A stretch of 64,000 nucleotides of DNA from CAZAMB01 sp964486335 (lineage in GTDB: Bacteria > Planctomycetota > Phycisphaerae > UBA1845), in NCBI GenBank assembly GCA_964486335.1, contig CAZAMB010000014.1:62001-126000 (forward strand), given 5' to 3'. Shown in pieces: positions 25,743 to 33,819 of the stretch. Made by a program: the position numbers and the translations under genes. The notes below the pieces were generated by a model. It had not been told where the DNA came from. It did no database searches and saw only the letters and a list, made by a program, of their open reading frames with translations. Every line of letters begins with the position of its first letter. Positions within the stretch are counted from its first letter, which is position 1.

Positions 25743-27190
25743 TTGAATCGGAAACTCATCGTCGCCGGTGGCTGTGCATCGCTTACGCGTTTCCACCGAT
25801 CCATCGCAGCGGAACGCAACGAACTCTTTCCTTCGTAAAGCATCTCGACGAGGCTGGCTGGGATGCCACGGTGCTGACGGTCCATCCACGCGACGAACAA
25901 ACGGACGACGCCCTGCTTTCCGAATTGCCCGCGCGCACAGAGGTTCTCCGCTCCCCTTGGGTCGATCCGCTCGCATGGGCCGCGCGATTGCGTCGCGTGT
26001 TCCGACCTCGCCTGACAAAGTCGACACCGCTCCACGACCTGCGCGACGCATCGCTGCGCTCTCCAGCGAACGGCGAACGCCGATCATTCGTGGACTGGTG
26101 TACCCGTTTGCTTCACGTTCCCGATTCGCGCATCGGCTGGATTCCGCAGGCGGTCTGGCGGGGACTGCGCGCGATTCAGCGCCGCAAACCGGAAATCATC
26201 CTCTCGACTTCGCCCTACGCTTCAGCGCATCTGATCGCCATGATCCTCGGCCGAATCACCCGCCGTCCGTGGATCGCCGACTTTCGCGATCCGTGGTGTG
26301 CTAACCCCTACCGAGATCTTCGTTACGCAAGCCTGCGTCGATGGGACGCGTGGCTCGAACGAGCGGTCGTTCGAAATGCCTCCCAGGTCGTCTGCAACAC
26401 GTCGACGGCCGCGAGCGATTTTGTACGGCGCTTCCCAAAGTTAACCGGCCGATGCAAGACCATACCGAACGGTATCGACTTTGAGCGATATGACGATGTC
26501 AAACCGACCTGCGTCGGTCGTCCGGGGGAGTTCGTCCTGCTTCACAGCGGACAGTTCTATGGTCCGCGATCTCCTCAACCGCTGCTCCGAGCCTTTCGAC
26601 GAATCGCCGAACAAGTCGGCGAAGCTCCTCGAAAAATCCGCTTGGTCTTGCTCGGACCGGGTCAATACGATGGTCGTCCGTTGAAGGAAATCGTCGACGA
26701 AATGGGTCTGGGCGATAAGGTGGACATCCTTGGGCCGCGACCGCACGGCGAAGCATTGTCGCTGATGGCCGGCACCGACGCGCTCGTGCTGGTCGGCGGA
26801 GCGGGTCACGGCGGCGGGCTGCAGATACCCAACAAGTTGTACGAGTATCTTGCGCTTCGACGACCGATCCTGGCGCTACTGCCCAACGACAACCCGGCGC
26901 GCGATGTGCTGGAAGTCGCCCATGCCGACGCCCTGATAAGCGAGCCAAATGATGAGGCCGGAATCGTTCGAGCATTGACGCGGCTTGCTGATCCGCTGCG
27001 GTCAATTCCGGAGGGAGCGTGGAGCGGCGTTCCCCAATTCGACCGATCGCGCCGGGCAAAGGAATTGCTCGAAATCTTTGATCGTCTGACGTCGCACCGC
27101 TCCGCGAAAGCTTATTCGGCGAATCAAAGACCGTGCAAAACGAATGGATTCGTCGTCCGTTCGCGTCCAATGGTCGTTTCCGGTCCGTGA
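25739..27190 (+). CDS. Family 4-type glycosyltransferase
   Basis: 483 residues from ATG 25739, which overlaps the stop of the GT2 gene; the long open frame before it is a shadow of that gene. The N-terminal donor-acceptor domain begins LCIAYAFPPIHRSGTQRTLSF with the GG-like acceptor pattern, WIADFRDPW is the middle motif and the C-terminal GT-B half has IPNGID, VDILGPRPHGE and the catalytic-type VLVGGAGHGGGLQIPNKLYEYLA (E..x7E). It probably extends an envelope glycan with the adjacent GT2. The end overlaps the convergent MBL gene by 67 bases. Confidence 0.87.
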   Translation: MIESETHRRRWLCIAYAFPPIHRSGTQRTLSFVKHLDEAGWDATVLTVHPRDEQTDDALLSELPARTEVLRSPWVDPLAWAARLRRVFRPRLTKSTPLHDLRDASLRSPANGERRSFVDWCTRLLHVPDSRIGWIPQAVWRGLRAIQRRKPEIILSTSPYASAHLIAMILGRITRRPWIADFRDPWCANPYRDLRYASLRRWDAWLERAVVRNASQVVCNTSTAASDFVRRFPKLTGRCKTIPNGIDFERYDDVKPTCVGRPGEFVLLHSGQFYGPRSPQPLLRAFRRIAEQVGEAPRKIRLVLLGPGQYDGRPLKEIVDEMGLGDKVDILGPRPHGEALSLMAGTDALVLVGGAGHGGGLQIPNKLYEYLALRRPILALLPNDNPARDVLEVAHADALISEPNDEAGIVRALTRLADPLRSIPEGAWSGVPQFDRSRRAKELLEIFDRLTSHRSAKAYSANQRPCKTNGFVVRSRPMVVSGP

Positions 27191-27786
27191 CCCGAGAGCA
27201 CCCGCGTATTGTCCGGAAGCGTCATCAAATGGGCGTGAATGTTGCGCATCAGGCGCGCGCCGTCGCTGTGCGGGAAATCGACTCTTCCGACACTGCCCGC
27301 AAACAGTGCGTCACCGACAATGACGACACCGTGTTCGGCGCAGTAGAGCGCCCGCCCTCCCGGCGAGTGACCTGAAACGTCGAACAACTTCCAGGTGGTT
27401 CCATCGAGTTCAATGGAACCGCCGTGAGGAAGGTCTTTCGGATCGCGCACGCGCGTAACGATTCCGTCGCCCATGAATGCGGACAGATTATGCCGTGCAT
27501 CGCTCAGCGCCGGCCACTCTTCGCGTGCGAGGTACACCGGCAATTCGCCGAACTGCTCGCGGACGGCATCGACGCCGGCGATATGATCGGCGTGGGCATG
27601 GGTCAGGACGATCGCGTCGGGCCGCAACGAATGTCGCTTGACCAATCCGGTGATTTCTCCGGGCTGGGGCGGAAACCCCGGATCGATGATCCAACAGGGT
27701 CCGCCATCTCGCAAGAAAACGGTGTACCCGTTCTCCATGAACATGTCATCGTTGGTAACGTGAATCTGCAAACGAATCGCACCCAC
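27124..27786 (-). CDS. MBL-fold metallo-hydrolase
   Basis: 220 residues from GTG 27786, which has GGGAGG five bases upstream; the longer frame lacks family similarity before it. The metal-binding motif THAHADH is at residues 62-68 (His 63, His 65, Asp 67, His 68), followed by HSPGGRALY, VIVGDALFAGS, GHGPETTIGRE, the usual glyoxalase-II-like set. It is probably a thioesterase-type or sulfur-metabolising hydrolase; the substrate is not visible. Convergent with the glycosyltransferase, overlapping its 3' end. Confidence 0.88.
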   Translation of the reverse strand: MGAIRLQIHVTNDDMFMENGYTVFLRDGGPCWIIDPGFPPQPGEITGLVKRHSLRPDAIVLTHAHADHIAGVDAVREQFGELPVYLAREEWPALSDARHNLSAFMGDGIVTRVRDPKDLPHGGSIELDGTTWKLFDVSGHSPGGRALYCAEHGVVIVGDALFAGSVGRVDFPHSDGARLMRNIHAHLMTLPDNTRVLSGHGPETTIGRERTTNPFVLHGL

Positions 27787-27890
27787 AAGAGCCTCCCATT
27801 CCGTAATCAACGATCCAGTGTATACCCCGGCATCGTGCCCACAACTCAACCGAATTGTCACTTTAGGAAAGGCGACGTTAAGATGCGCAA

Positions 27891-29807
27891 ATGGACGCAC
27901 ACGATGCTGCGAATGCTCCCGACGGACCGAAGCGGGACGCGGCGGTCGATTCCGACGGCTCCGCCGGACCTTCCGCCGCAATTTCCGATTGCCGCTTTCT
28001 CGGCCTGATCTTGCTGGTCGCTTTTTCTTGCTCGACTTGCCTCATCGGAATCCGTTCCGGACCGGCACTCGGCGACCACGAAGCCATTAACGCCCTCGCG
28101 GCTCGCGACGCGATCGAAACAGGGCGATACCTCATTCCACACGTCAGCGACGTTCCGTGGATTCGAAAGACTCCGCTGGGCATCTGGCTCATCGCGGCGA
28201 CGGCATTTATCTCTGGCGACGAACTCAACAGCCGACCGGTGTCTGAGTTTTCCGCCCGGCTCCCTTCAGCCCTCGCAGGTATCACGACCGCGCTCATCGT
28301 TTGTTGGCTCGGAACCATGCTCTTCGGACATCGCGGCGGACTGATCGCCGGGTTCATCGGGGCCGGATGCGCCGGGACGGTTTTCTTCGCTCACAACGCC
28401 CAAGTCGAAATGGTGCTGACGATGTTGTGCACGCTCACGCTCGCCTTGTTCTGGCGCGGCGCGATGTGCGCCACGCCTCACCGCGGATACTTGGCGGCCT
28501 TTTATGCCGTGTTTGCAACTTCGATGATGGCCAAGGCGCCGCTGCCGCTGGCGGTTGTCGGGTTATCGCTGTTCGTGTTCTGGTTCGTGACCGTGCCGCT
28601 GCTCGAATCGACGAATCGCGTACCCTACATCCCGGCGAATCCAACCAGGCGGCTGTATACGTCCTTCGTCGATCAGATTCGCAAGCTCAAGTTGATATGG
28701 CTTTTCCCTGGCGTCCTGGTTTTCTTGGTGGTCGCCGGCGCGTGGCCGCTCTACGTTTATTTGAACGTCGAAAACGCCCTCGATCTGTGGCGTATCGAGT
28801 ACCTTGCGCGGTTCACGGGCGATCTGAGCGACAAGGTTCATCCGGCGTGGTACTACATCCCGATTGCCTTGGGACTGACATTTCCGTTTCTTGCGTCTCT
28901 TCCCGAAGCCGTGATTGGACTGTTCCTGCCGAGATATGCACGAAACCGCCGAGGGGCGGCTTTTGCATTGACCATCGCGCTGGTGACGACGGCTTTTCTC
29001 AGCACTGCCGCGTTCAAGCGTCCGCACTACCTCGCGGCCGCCCTTCCAGCGTATTGTTTGCTCTTGGCCCCTGTAATAGAGCGGCTTTTCTTCGGACCTG
29101 TTTTTGCTTCCGCCCGCACGGTCCGCGTCGCTTGCGTCAGCATTGTACTTATCCTGATCAGCCTGGCAGTCGGCGGGAGCGTGTACGCCCAACGAGAATT
29201 CGCGGAGTTAGTTCGGCCAGGCTTGATCGCGATCGGGGGGTCCATCATCCTCTGGTGCATGGCGTCGGCAGCCTTTGCCGTTGGTCGTCGAGCGTCCGCT
29301 TTTGCCTTGCTCTTGCTAGGCGTGCCAGTTCTGATCGTGATGGGTGGACCCTTGTCTCATCGAATCATGCGCAACGCATCGCCATCGGCTCGTGCACTTG
29401 CGCGGGAATTTGTCGCGCGAGGCATCGGTCCCGGCGACGACATTCTATGGGCCGACAGTCGGCCAAACGCGACCATCGAATTCTATTCCGGGCTGCGGGT
29501 TCGCCGGCTGGTTGATGAGATCGAGATGTCCAAGCTTCGCGAGGGACGCAATTCGGTATCTTCCGTGGTGAAGAATGAAATCGCCGAGAGAATCGCCAAG
29601 CGGCTTAGTGCTCCTCGCCCCGCGTACATCGTGCTTTCTCGAAAATACTACGAGCGCCTTGCCCAGTCCGGCGATATTTCCCATTCCGTCCTTTTTCGCC
29701 TGGATGGGCTTTGCGACGACCCCGGCGACGACCTTGTAGTATTCACGCAACCCAAAGCAGGCAATACACCGAAGGGACTCCCTTCCGGAGGTAGCCCACC
29801 GGAATAG
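27891..29807 (+). CDS. GT39/ArnT-like membrane glycosyltransferase
   Basis: 638 residues with about ten to twelve hydrophobic segments and a C-terminal soluble domain (from about residue 500). The first periplasmic loop has the acidic D-H-E pattern ALGDHEAINALAARDA and KTPLGIWLI, the motif of ArnT/PMT-type enzymes that use polyprenyl-phosphate sugars. It probably transfers a sugar across the cytoplasmic membrane to lipid A, another lipid or a protein. Its position between glycosyltransferases and the exosortase pair suggests envelope glycan work, which is inference. Confidence 0.82.
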   Translation: MDAHDAANAPDGPKRDAAVDSDGSAGPSAAISDCRFLGLILLVAFSCSTCLIGIRSGPALGDHEAINALAARDAIETGRYLIPHVSDVPWIRKTPLGIWLIAATAFISGDELNSRPVSEFSARLPSALAGITTALIVCWLGTMLFGHRGGLIAGFIGAGCAGTVFFAHNAQVEMVLTMLCTLTLALFWRGAMCATPHRGYLAAFYAVFATSMMAKAPLPLAVVGLSLFVFWFVTVPLLESTNRVPYIPANPTRRLYTSFVDQIRKLKLIWLFPGVLVFLVVAGAWPLYVYLNVENALDLWRIEYLARFTGDLSDKVHPAWYYIPIALGLTFPFLASLPEAVIGLFLPRYARNRRGAAFALTIALVTTAFLSTAAFKRPHYLAAALPAYCLLLAPVIERLFFGPVFASARTVRVACVSIVLILISLAVGGSVYAQREFAELVRPGLIAIGGSIILWCMASAAFAVGRRASAFALLLLGVPVLIVMGGPLSHRIMRNASPSARALAREFVARGIGPGDDILWADSRPNATIEFYSGLRVRRLVDEIEMSKLREGRNSVSSVVKNEIAERIAKRLSAPRPAYIVLSRKYYERLAQSGDISHSVLFRLDGLCDDPGDDLVVFTQPKAGNTPKGLPSGGSPPE

Positions 29808-29913
29808 GCGTCGAGGCTGGAAGTACCTCTTACCATCATTCCGACTGGAAAAACGACTGGAAATGGACGGAGTGCTTCGGTAGAATGGCGGTTCCGCCAC
29901 GTGAGGAAAACCA

Positions 29914-30522
29914 ATGAGCCAACGAGATCGCGCAACCGCAAAGAGCGAACCTGGGAAGCCCGCGCAGCGCCCGAAGAACGCGACGAAGCCGTCGGCGGTT
30001 TGGGTTGGATCGAAGAAACCCGTGTTTATGTTTGTGGGGTTGTTTGTCGGCCTGATGGCGGTTTTCTATGCCATCACGTTCATCCCCTATCTCAACAAGA
30101 AAGTGCTGCCCGGACTACAAATCGCCAATGCCAACGCGTCGGTGGCGATCATGAATCTGTTTGGGGAAGGCGCGGGCGCGAACGAGACGACGATTTCGTC
30201 ACGCCGATATTCGGTCAATATCGCGCACGGCTGCGATGCCATTGAGCCTATCGCCCTTTTCATCGCCGCCGTGTTGGCGTTTCCGGCTCCGCTGCGTTCC
30301 AAACTGCCGGGATTGCTGATCGGCACCCTGGTCCTGGCGGCCATGAATCTCGTGCGGATTATCTCGCTGTTTTACGTGGGGATTTATTGGCAGGCAGCCT
30401 TTGAAACGATGCACGTCGACGTATGGCAACCGGCGTTCATCGTATTTTCCTTGACGTTCTGGGTCATCTGGGCTTTGTGGGCCACGAAGCCCAAGGCGCA
30501 ACCGTCCCATGCCGTCGCTTAA
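29914..30522 (+). CDS. xrtH: Exosortase (XrtH-like)
   Basis: 202 residues, mostly hydrophobic, with AGGA upstream. The catalytic triad of the exosortase/archaeosortase superfamily is visible: Cys 107 in IAHGCDAIEPIALF, Arg 148 in MNLVRIISLFYVG and His 167 in ETMHVDVWQ. The short length, without the long extra domain of EpsH-type enzymes, and the companion gene fit exosortase H, which processes IPTL-CTERM proteins. The N-terminal 30 residues are basic and polar. Exosortases cleave C-terminal sorting tails in the membrane and transfer the protein to an unknown anchor. The subtype is inferred. Confidence 0.83.
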   Translation: MSQRDRATAKSEPGKPAQRPKNATKPSAVWVGSKKPVFMFVGLFVGLMAVFYAITFIPYLNKKVLPGLQIANANASVAIMNLFGEGAGANETTISSRRYSVNIAHGCDAIEPIALFIAAVLAFPAPLRSKLPGLLIGTLVLAAMNLVRIISLFYVGIYWQAAFETMHVDVWQPAFIVFSLTFWVIWALWATKPKAQPSHAVA

Positions 30523-31150
30523 ACCCATCCTCTGGTTTGTCTTGAAGCTCTCGGTCGTTTACGGCCTGCTGCTCGTTCCCTGGCCCGGCATCATGCCTGC
30601 CTATCGTGCCGCGTTTTGCGCCGCCGGCAATCTGTTCCTTCGCACGATCGGGGGCGACGGCCGCGCCTATTTTCGAACCATCGACGCGCCGACTGAAGGT
30701 CGCGACATCGACATTCGACTTGAAAATGTTCGATCGCGGGCCGGCGGCACGATGGAGCCTCCGATGAACTGTCGCATCGTCGGATACCTCCCCACATGTT
30801 TTACGATCGCGTTGATCGCGGCCACGCCGATTCCCTGGCGGCGTCGTGGGCCTGCTCTTCTGCTGGGAGTCCTGTTCATTGGCATGTTTGTCGCTCTTAC
30901 GGTTTGGCTTCGGCTGGTGAACGTACTCAGCGACCCCAACGTGCTCCGAGTCTTTGAGTTGGGGTCCGGGGCTAAGACCGCGGTGGTCGTCCTGCTCAAG
31001 ATTCTGGCGATGTCGCCGGTGACGTCCTACATTGCACCAGTGCTCATCTGGGCGGTGGTCGCACTTCGGCGCGAGGATTTCGGCAGGATCGCAGCACACC
31101 TTGGCTCGCCGCCCGCTCCTTCGCGAATCAAAGTCGCCGCGAAACCATGA
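30509..31150 (+). CDS. Exosortase-associated membrane protein
   Basis: 213 residues with four or five hydrophobic segments, starting 14 bases inside the exosortase gene, so the two are co-translated. The N-terminal LWFVLKLSVVYGLLLVPWPGI and a conserved-looking internal MEPPMNCRIVGYLPTC match what I recall of XrtH-associated membrane proteins. It has no sortase triad. Probably a partner in export or anchoring; the function is unknown. Confidence 0.65.
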   Translation: MPSLKPILWFVLKLSVVYGLLLVPWPGIMPAYRAAFCAAGNLFLRTIGGDGRAYFRTIDAPTEGRDIDIRLENVRSRAGGTMEPPMNCRIVGYLPTCFTIALIAATPIPWRRRGPALLLGVLFIGMFVALTVWLRLVNVLSDPNVLRVFELGSGAKTAVVVLLKILAMSPVTSYIAPVLIWAVVALRREDFGRIAAHLGSPPAPSRIKVAAKP

Positions 31151-31992
31151 GGACGCGCTCTATAGCCGACACCGAGTCTTCCGCGTTGGAATTGTCTCTA
31201 TCGGTCGCCGTTGTTCCCGCGGATTCAACGTGCGTTGATCGTGCCAAGTTGCTGGCGTCGGAATTGGCCATTCCATTTTTCGATGGCTCCACGCGGGAAC
31301 ACGGAGTCACAATGGTGCTTCAGGTCGCCGCCGACGGGCTGCTCCTTTCCGCGCCGGGTTCGTCGATCGGAGGAAATCTCGCGGTGGATTTCGTTCGCGG
31401 TCCCACGGCGTTTCGCCGGATGGCGATGGGAAACCGTCGACAACCACTCGCTCGCGCCGTGGGAATTCGCCATCCAGCACCTTTCGTCCTGGATGCAACC
31501 GCCGGATTGGCACGCGACATGTTTCAACTGGCCTGTCTCGGCTGTCGCGTGGTCGGCGTGGAACGATCGTCCGTTTTGTTCGCGCTGGTGCGCGACGGTC
31601 TTGACCGAGCCCTGGCATCCCACGACGTCGCGCTTCACGACGTGGTCGGACGCATTGATCTGCGCCGCGGCGACGCGCGGGACCTGTTGCGCTCCATGAC
31701 TCCCGAAGTGGCGCCCGACGTCGTGTACCTCGACCCGATGTATGTTCCCAGCGAAAGATCCGCACTGCCGAAGAAGGAAATGCGTCTCTGTCGGATGTTG
31801 GTCGGTGACGACAAGGACGCCGGAGATTTGTTCGACGCGGCGCGCCGCGCGGCCCGCGAGCGCGTGGTGGTCAAGCGATATCGAAAGGCTGAACCGCTCG
31901 CTCCTGGAATCTCGTTTCAATCCATCGGGCGAGTGGTTCGATACGACGTCTACCTGACGGGCAGGCCGCGCAAGCCAAAACCAACGGGTTGA
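31147..31992 (+). CDS. rsmJ: RsmJ-like 16S rRNA (guanine-N2) methyltransferase
   Basis: 281 residues; ATG overlaps the previous stop (ATGA). Family motifs are FRRMAMGNRRQPLARAVGI, VLDATAGLARDMFQLACLGC (SAM-binding), VGVERSSVLFALVRDGL, and VYLDPMYVPSERSALPKKE. The enterobacterial enzyme methylates G1516 of 16S rRNA. Length and motif order match. There is a stretch of about 90 N-terminal residues before the Rossmann fold, as in the family. It is unlinked in function to the exosortase pair upstream; the tight overlap may be only operon packing. Confidence 0.9.
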   Translation: MRTRSIADTESSALELSLSVAVVPADSTCVDRAKLLASELAIPFFDGSTREHGVTMVLQVAADGLLLSAPGSSIGGNLAVDFVRGPTAFRRMAMGNRRQPLARAVGIRHPAPFVLDATAGLARDMFQLACLGCRVVGVERSSVLFALVRDGLDRALASHDVALHDVVGRIDLRRGDARDLLRSMTPEVAPDVVYLDPMYVPSERSALPKKEMRLCRMLVGDDKDAGDLFDAARRAARERVVVKRYRKAEPLAPGISFQSIGRVVRYDVYLTGRPRKPKPTG

Positions 31993-32068
31993 TTTGTGAT
32001 TCAGACCGCTGTCGAGTCCAACGCCATCGAACAGACTGCAGCTCGTTTCAATCGCCGGAACATCGGGA

Positions 32069-32102
32069 ATAAAAACAGGGCGACTCCGGCTGGAATCGCC
32101 CC
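32069..32102 (-). terminator. Strong intrinsic terminator downstream of the basic small-protein gene
   Basis: On the minus strand, GGGCGATTCC-AGCC-GGAGTCGCCC is a ten-pair stem with a four-base loop and one G-T pair, followed directly by TGTTTTTATT. This is the classical hairpin plus U-tract. It lies about 65 bases past the stop of the small basic protein gene. Confidence 0.93.
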
Positions 32103-32165
32103 GTCTCGAAATTTGCGCGTCGCCTCCGCCGAGGCGAAGGCGGCTTCACCGTTGTTCCGGTGAAA

Positions 32166-32705
32166 CTACCGCGGGAAGTTGAACGTACGGCCGTTGACCG
32201 TCGCAGGCGTGGCGACCATGAACGTACCGTTCTTGCAGCGAGCGACGGCCTTGATCGCGCTCTTGCCGAACTTCTTGCAGAGCACGGTCTTGCACGCCGT
32301 CGGGCTTGGATTGCGCGGATTGAAATTCTTGTTCGTCGCGCGGGCCCAGCGGGCGATCTGCTGCGGGCTGACGGTCTGGATGACGGCGCCCTTGTTGATC
32401 CAGTTGGCGAAGCTGTTCAGCGTCGTCGGGGTCGGACGACCGGCAGCGGCAGTGCCTTGCGCCTGCGTGCAAAGCGTCTTGTACGATTGAATCTTCTGCT
32501 CGAATGCGTTGCAGCAGGCCTTGTAAGCCGTCGAGCTGGTCGCGCCGCTCTTGCGGCTGCTGCTCTTGCGGGTGGTGCTCTTCTTGTTGGCACCGGTCGA
32601 CGATCCGCCGTACGTGCTCGGGCTCGATCCCCACGAGAATCCGCCGAAGGAACCGTACGTCGGACGCGTCTTGTTGCTGTAGCGTCCCTTGGTCGATGTG
32701 GCCAT
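32166..32705 (-). CDS. Basic Ser/Thr/Lys-rich small protein of unknown function
   Basis: 179 residues from ATG 32705, chosen because AGGAG lies six bases upstream; the frame is open further but without similarity. The first half is low-complexity and very basic (KKSTTRKSSSRKSG), and the second half has Cys pairs (YKACCNAFEQKIQSYKTLC) and ends FMVATPATVNGRTFNFPR. It is well terminated, suggesting a separate, perhaps highly expressed gene. Possible nucleic-acid-binding or structural role; no family is recognised. It could also be phage-derived. Confidence 0.7.
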   Translation of the reverse strand: MATSTKGRYSNKTRPTYGSFGGFSWGSSPSTYGGSSTGANKKSTTRKSSSRKSGATSSTAYKACCNAFEQKIQSYKTLCTQAQGTAAAGRPTPTTLNSFANWINKGAVIQTVSPQQIARWARATNKNFNPRNPSPTACKTVLCKKFGKSAIKAVARCKNGTFMVATPATVNGRTFNFPR

Positions 32706-33138
32706 TGAATTTTCTCCTAAAGGTCCAAAGTTTCTCGTCGTAACACCGACGTTGCCGAGTCCATCGGACCACTTTTTCCGCGGCTTGAGAAATGCGAGTG
32801 GTATTGCAGTCGCTTCTTCGGCCCGAATCAGTGCATCCGATCGGCCCGACGAAGCGGAAACTTTTTGGCGGCACCGGTGGTGCAACATCGAAAACCGCGA
32901 TAGCAGCCAAGAAACCGCGTTTTTTTCGCCATTCCGCCGAAATGGCGATCACTCGGCGCAACCGTTCCCGAAACAAACCAAGTTTGATTCTGACACTCGG
33001 CGCGCGAAAAATATTTTCTGAAAATCCGTCCGGGAAATGCCGCGATACGCTCATTCGTTCGATGCGACATGCTTCTCCGGGACACGCCGATCCACGGTCG
33101 AGCGACGACAGGTCAGGTAACGATCAACGTCCGTCGCC
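32706..33138. other. Intergenic region with the promoter of the basic-protein gene
   Basis: 433 bases without a convincing gene. On the minus strand it should contain the promoter of the small basic protein; an AT-rich patch (AAAATATTTT) lies at about 33008-33019. No clear -10/-35 pair was found. The 3' end of the ECF sigma factor gene borders it. Confidence 0.5.
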
Positions 33139-33714
33139 TCATGACGAAGTCATTCGCTCGGCCTCTTCGCGGAGCTTCTTGATCCCCTCATACAATCGCG
33201 ACTTCACCAGCGATTCCGGGAGATCGAGCACCTCGCCGATTTCCGCGCGCGAGAGGTTTTCGACATACCGCAGCCGTAGTACCTCCCGCTGATCTTCCGC
33301 GAGGCTCTGATAAGCAAGGTCCATGCGGTCTCGCAATTCCTCTCGAACCATCCGCGTCAGTTGCCCGGTGATGGAAGCCGACAACTGGGTCGAAGGACGC
33401 AGCCGGCGGCCAAATTGGGGTCGATCGCGTAGAGCCTTCAAACAATGGTTTCGGGAAATCTTGTAGAGCCACGGACGCAAGTGCTCCGGCACGAAAGGCA
33501 CACGAAGTACCTGGAGGCAGATTTCCTGAACGGCGTCCTCGGCCTCTTCCAATTGGCCGAAATAGCCGAAGCAAAAACGAATGAGCGCTTCTCGATACAG
33601 ACGGTCAAGAAGCGGACCGGCCTGCGGCGACTTTTGATTGAGAAGCTCTACCAGCGCACGATTCGCGTCGGGGCCCAATGCTTCGCCCTGATTCGCAGTG
33701 CCGATGTGGTTCAT
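33139..33714 (-). CDS. ECF-type RNA polymerase sigma factor
   Basis: 191 residues. Region 2 is FGYFGQLEEAEDAVQEICLQVLRVPFVPEHLRPWLYKISRNHCLKALRDRP, and region 4 is SLAEDQREVLRLRYVENLSRAEIGEVLDLPESLVKSRLYEGIKKLREEAERM, with the helix-turn-helix. The linker between is short. It directs RNA polymerase to alternative promoters. It follows the anti-sigma-like Ser/Thr kinase gene on the same strand (105 bases between), a common planctomycete pairing, so the kinase may control it. Confidence 0.92.
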   Translation of the reverse strand: MNHIGTANQGEALGPDANRALVELLNQKSPQAGPLLDRLYREALIRFCFGYFGQLEEAEDAVQEICLQVLRVPFVPEHLRPWLYKISRNHCLKALRDRPQFGRRLRPSTQLSASITGQLTRMVREELRDRMDLAYQSLAEDQREVLRLRYVENLSRAEIGEVLDLPESLVKSRLYEGIKKLREEAERMTSS

Positions 33715-33819
33715 TGCTCTCCAATACGCAAACTCACAGAAGCCAATTCAAACCCCGGATACCCAAGCTTCAGCACGCCAACCTCGGCGATCCATTGTTC
33801 ATTGCGATCCGGTGTTGCG

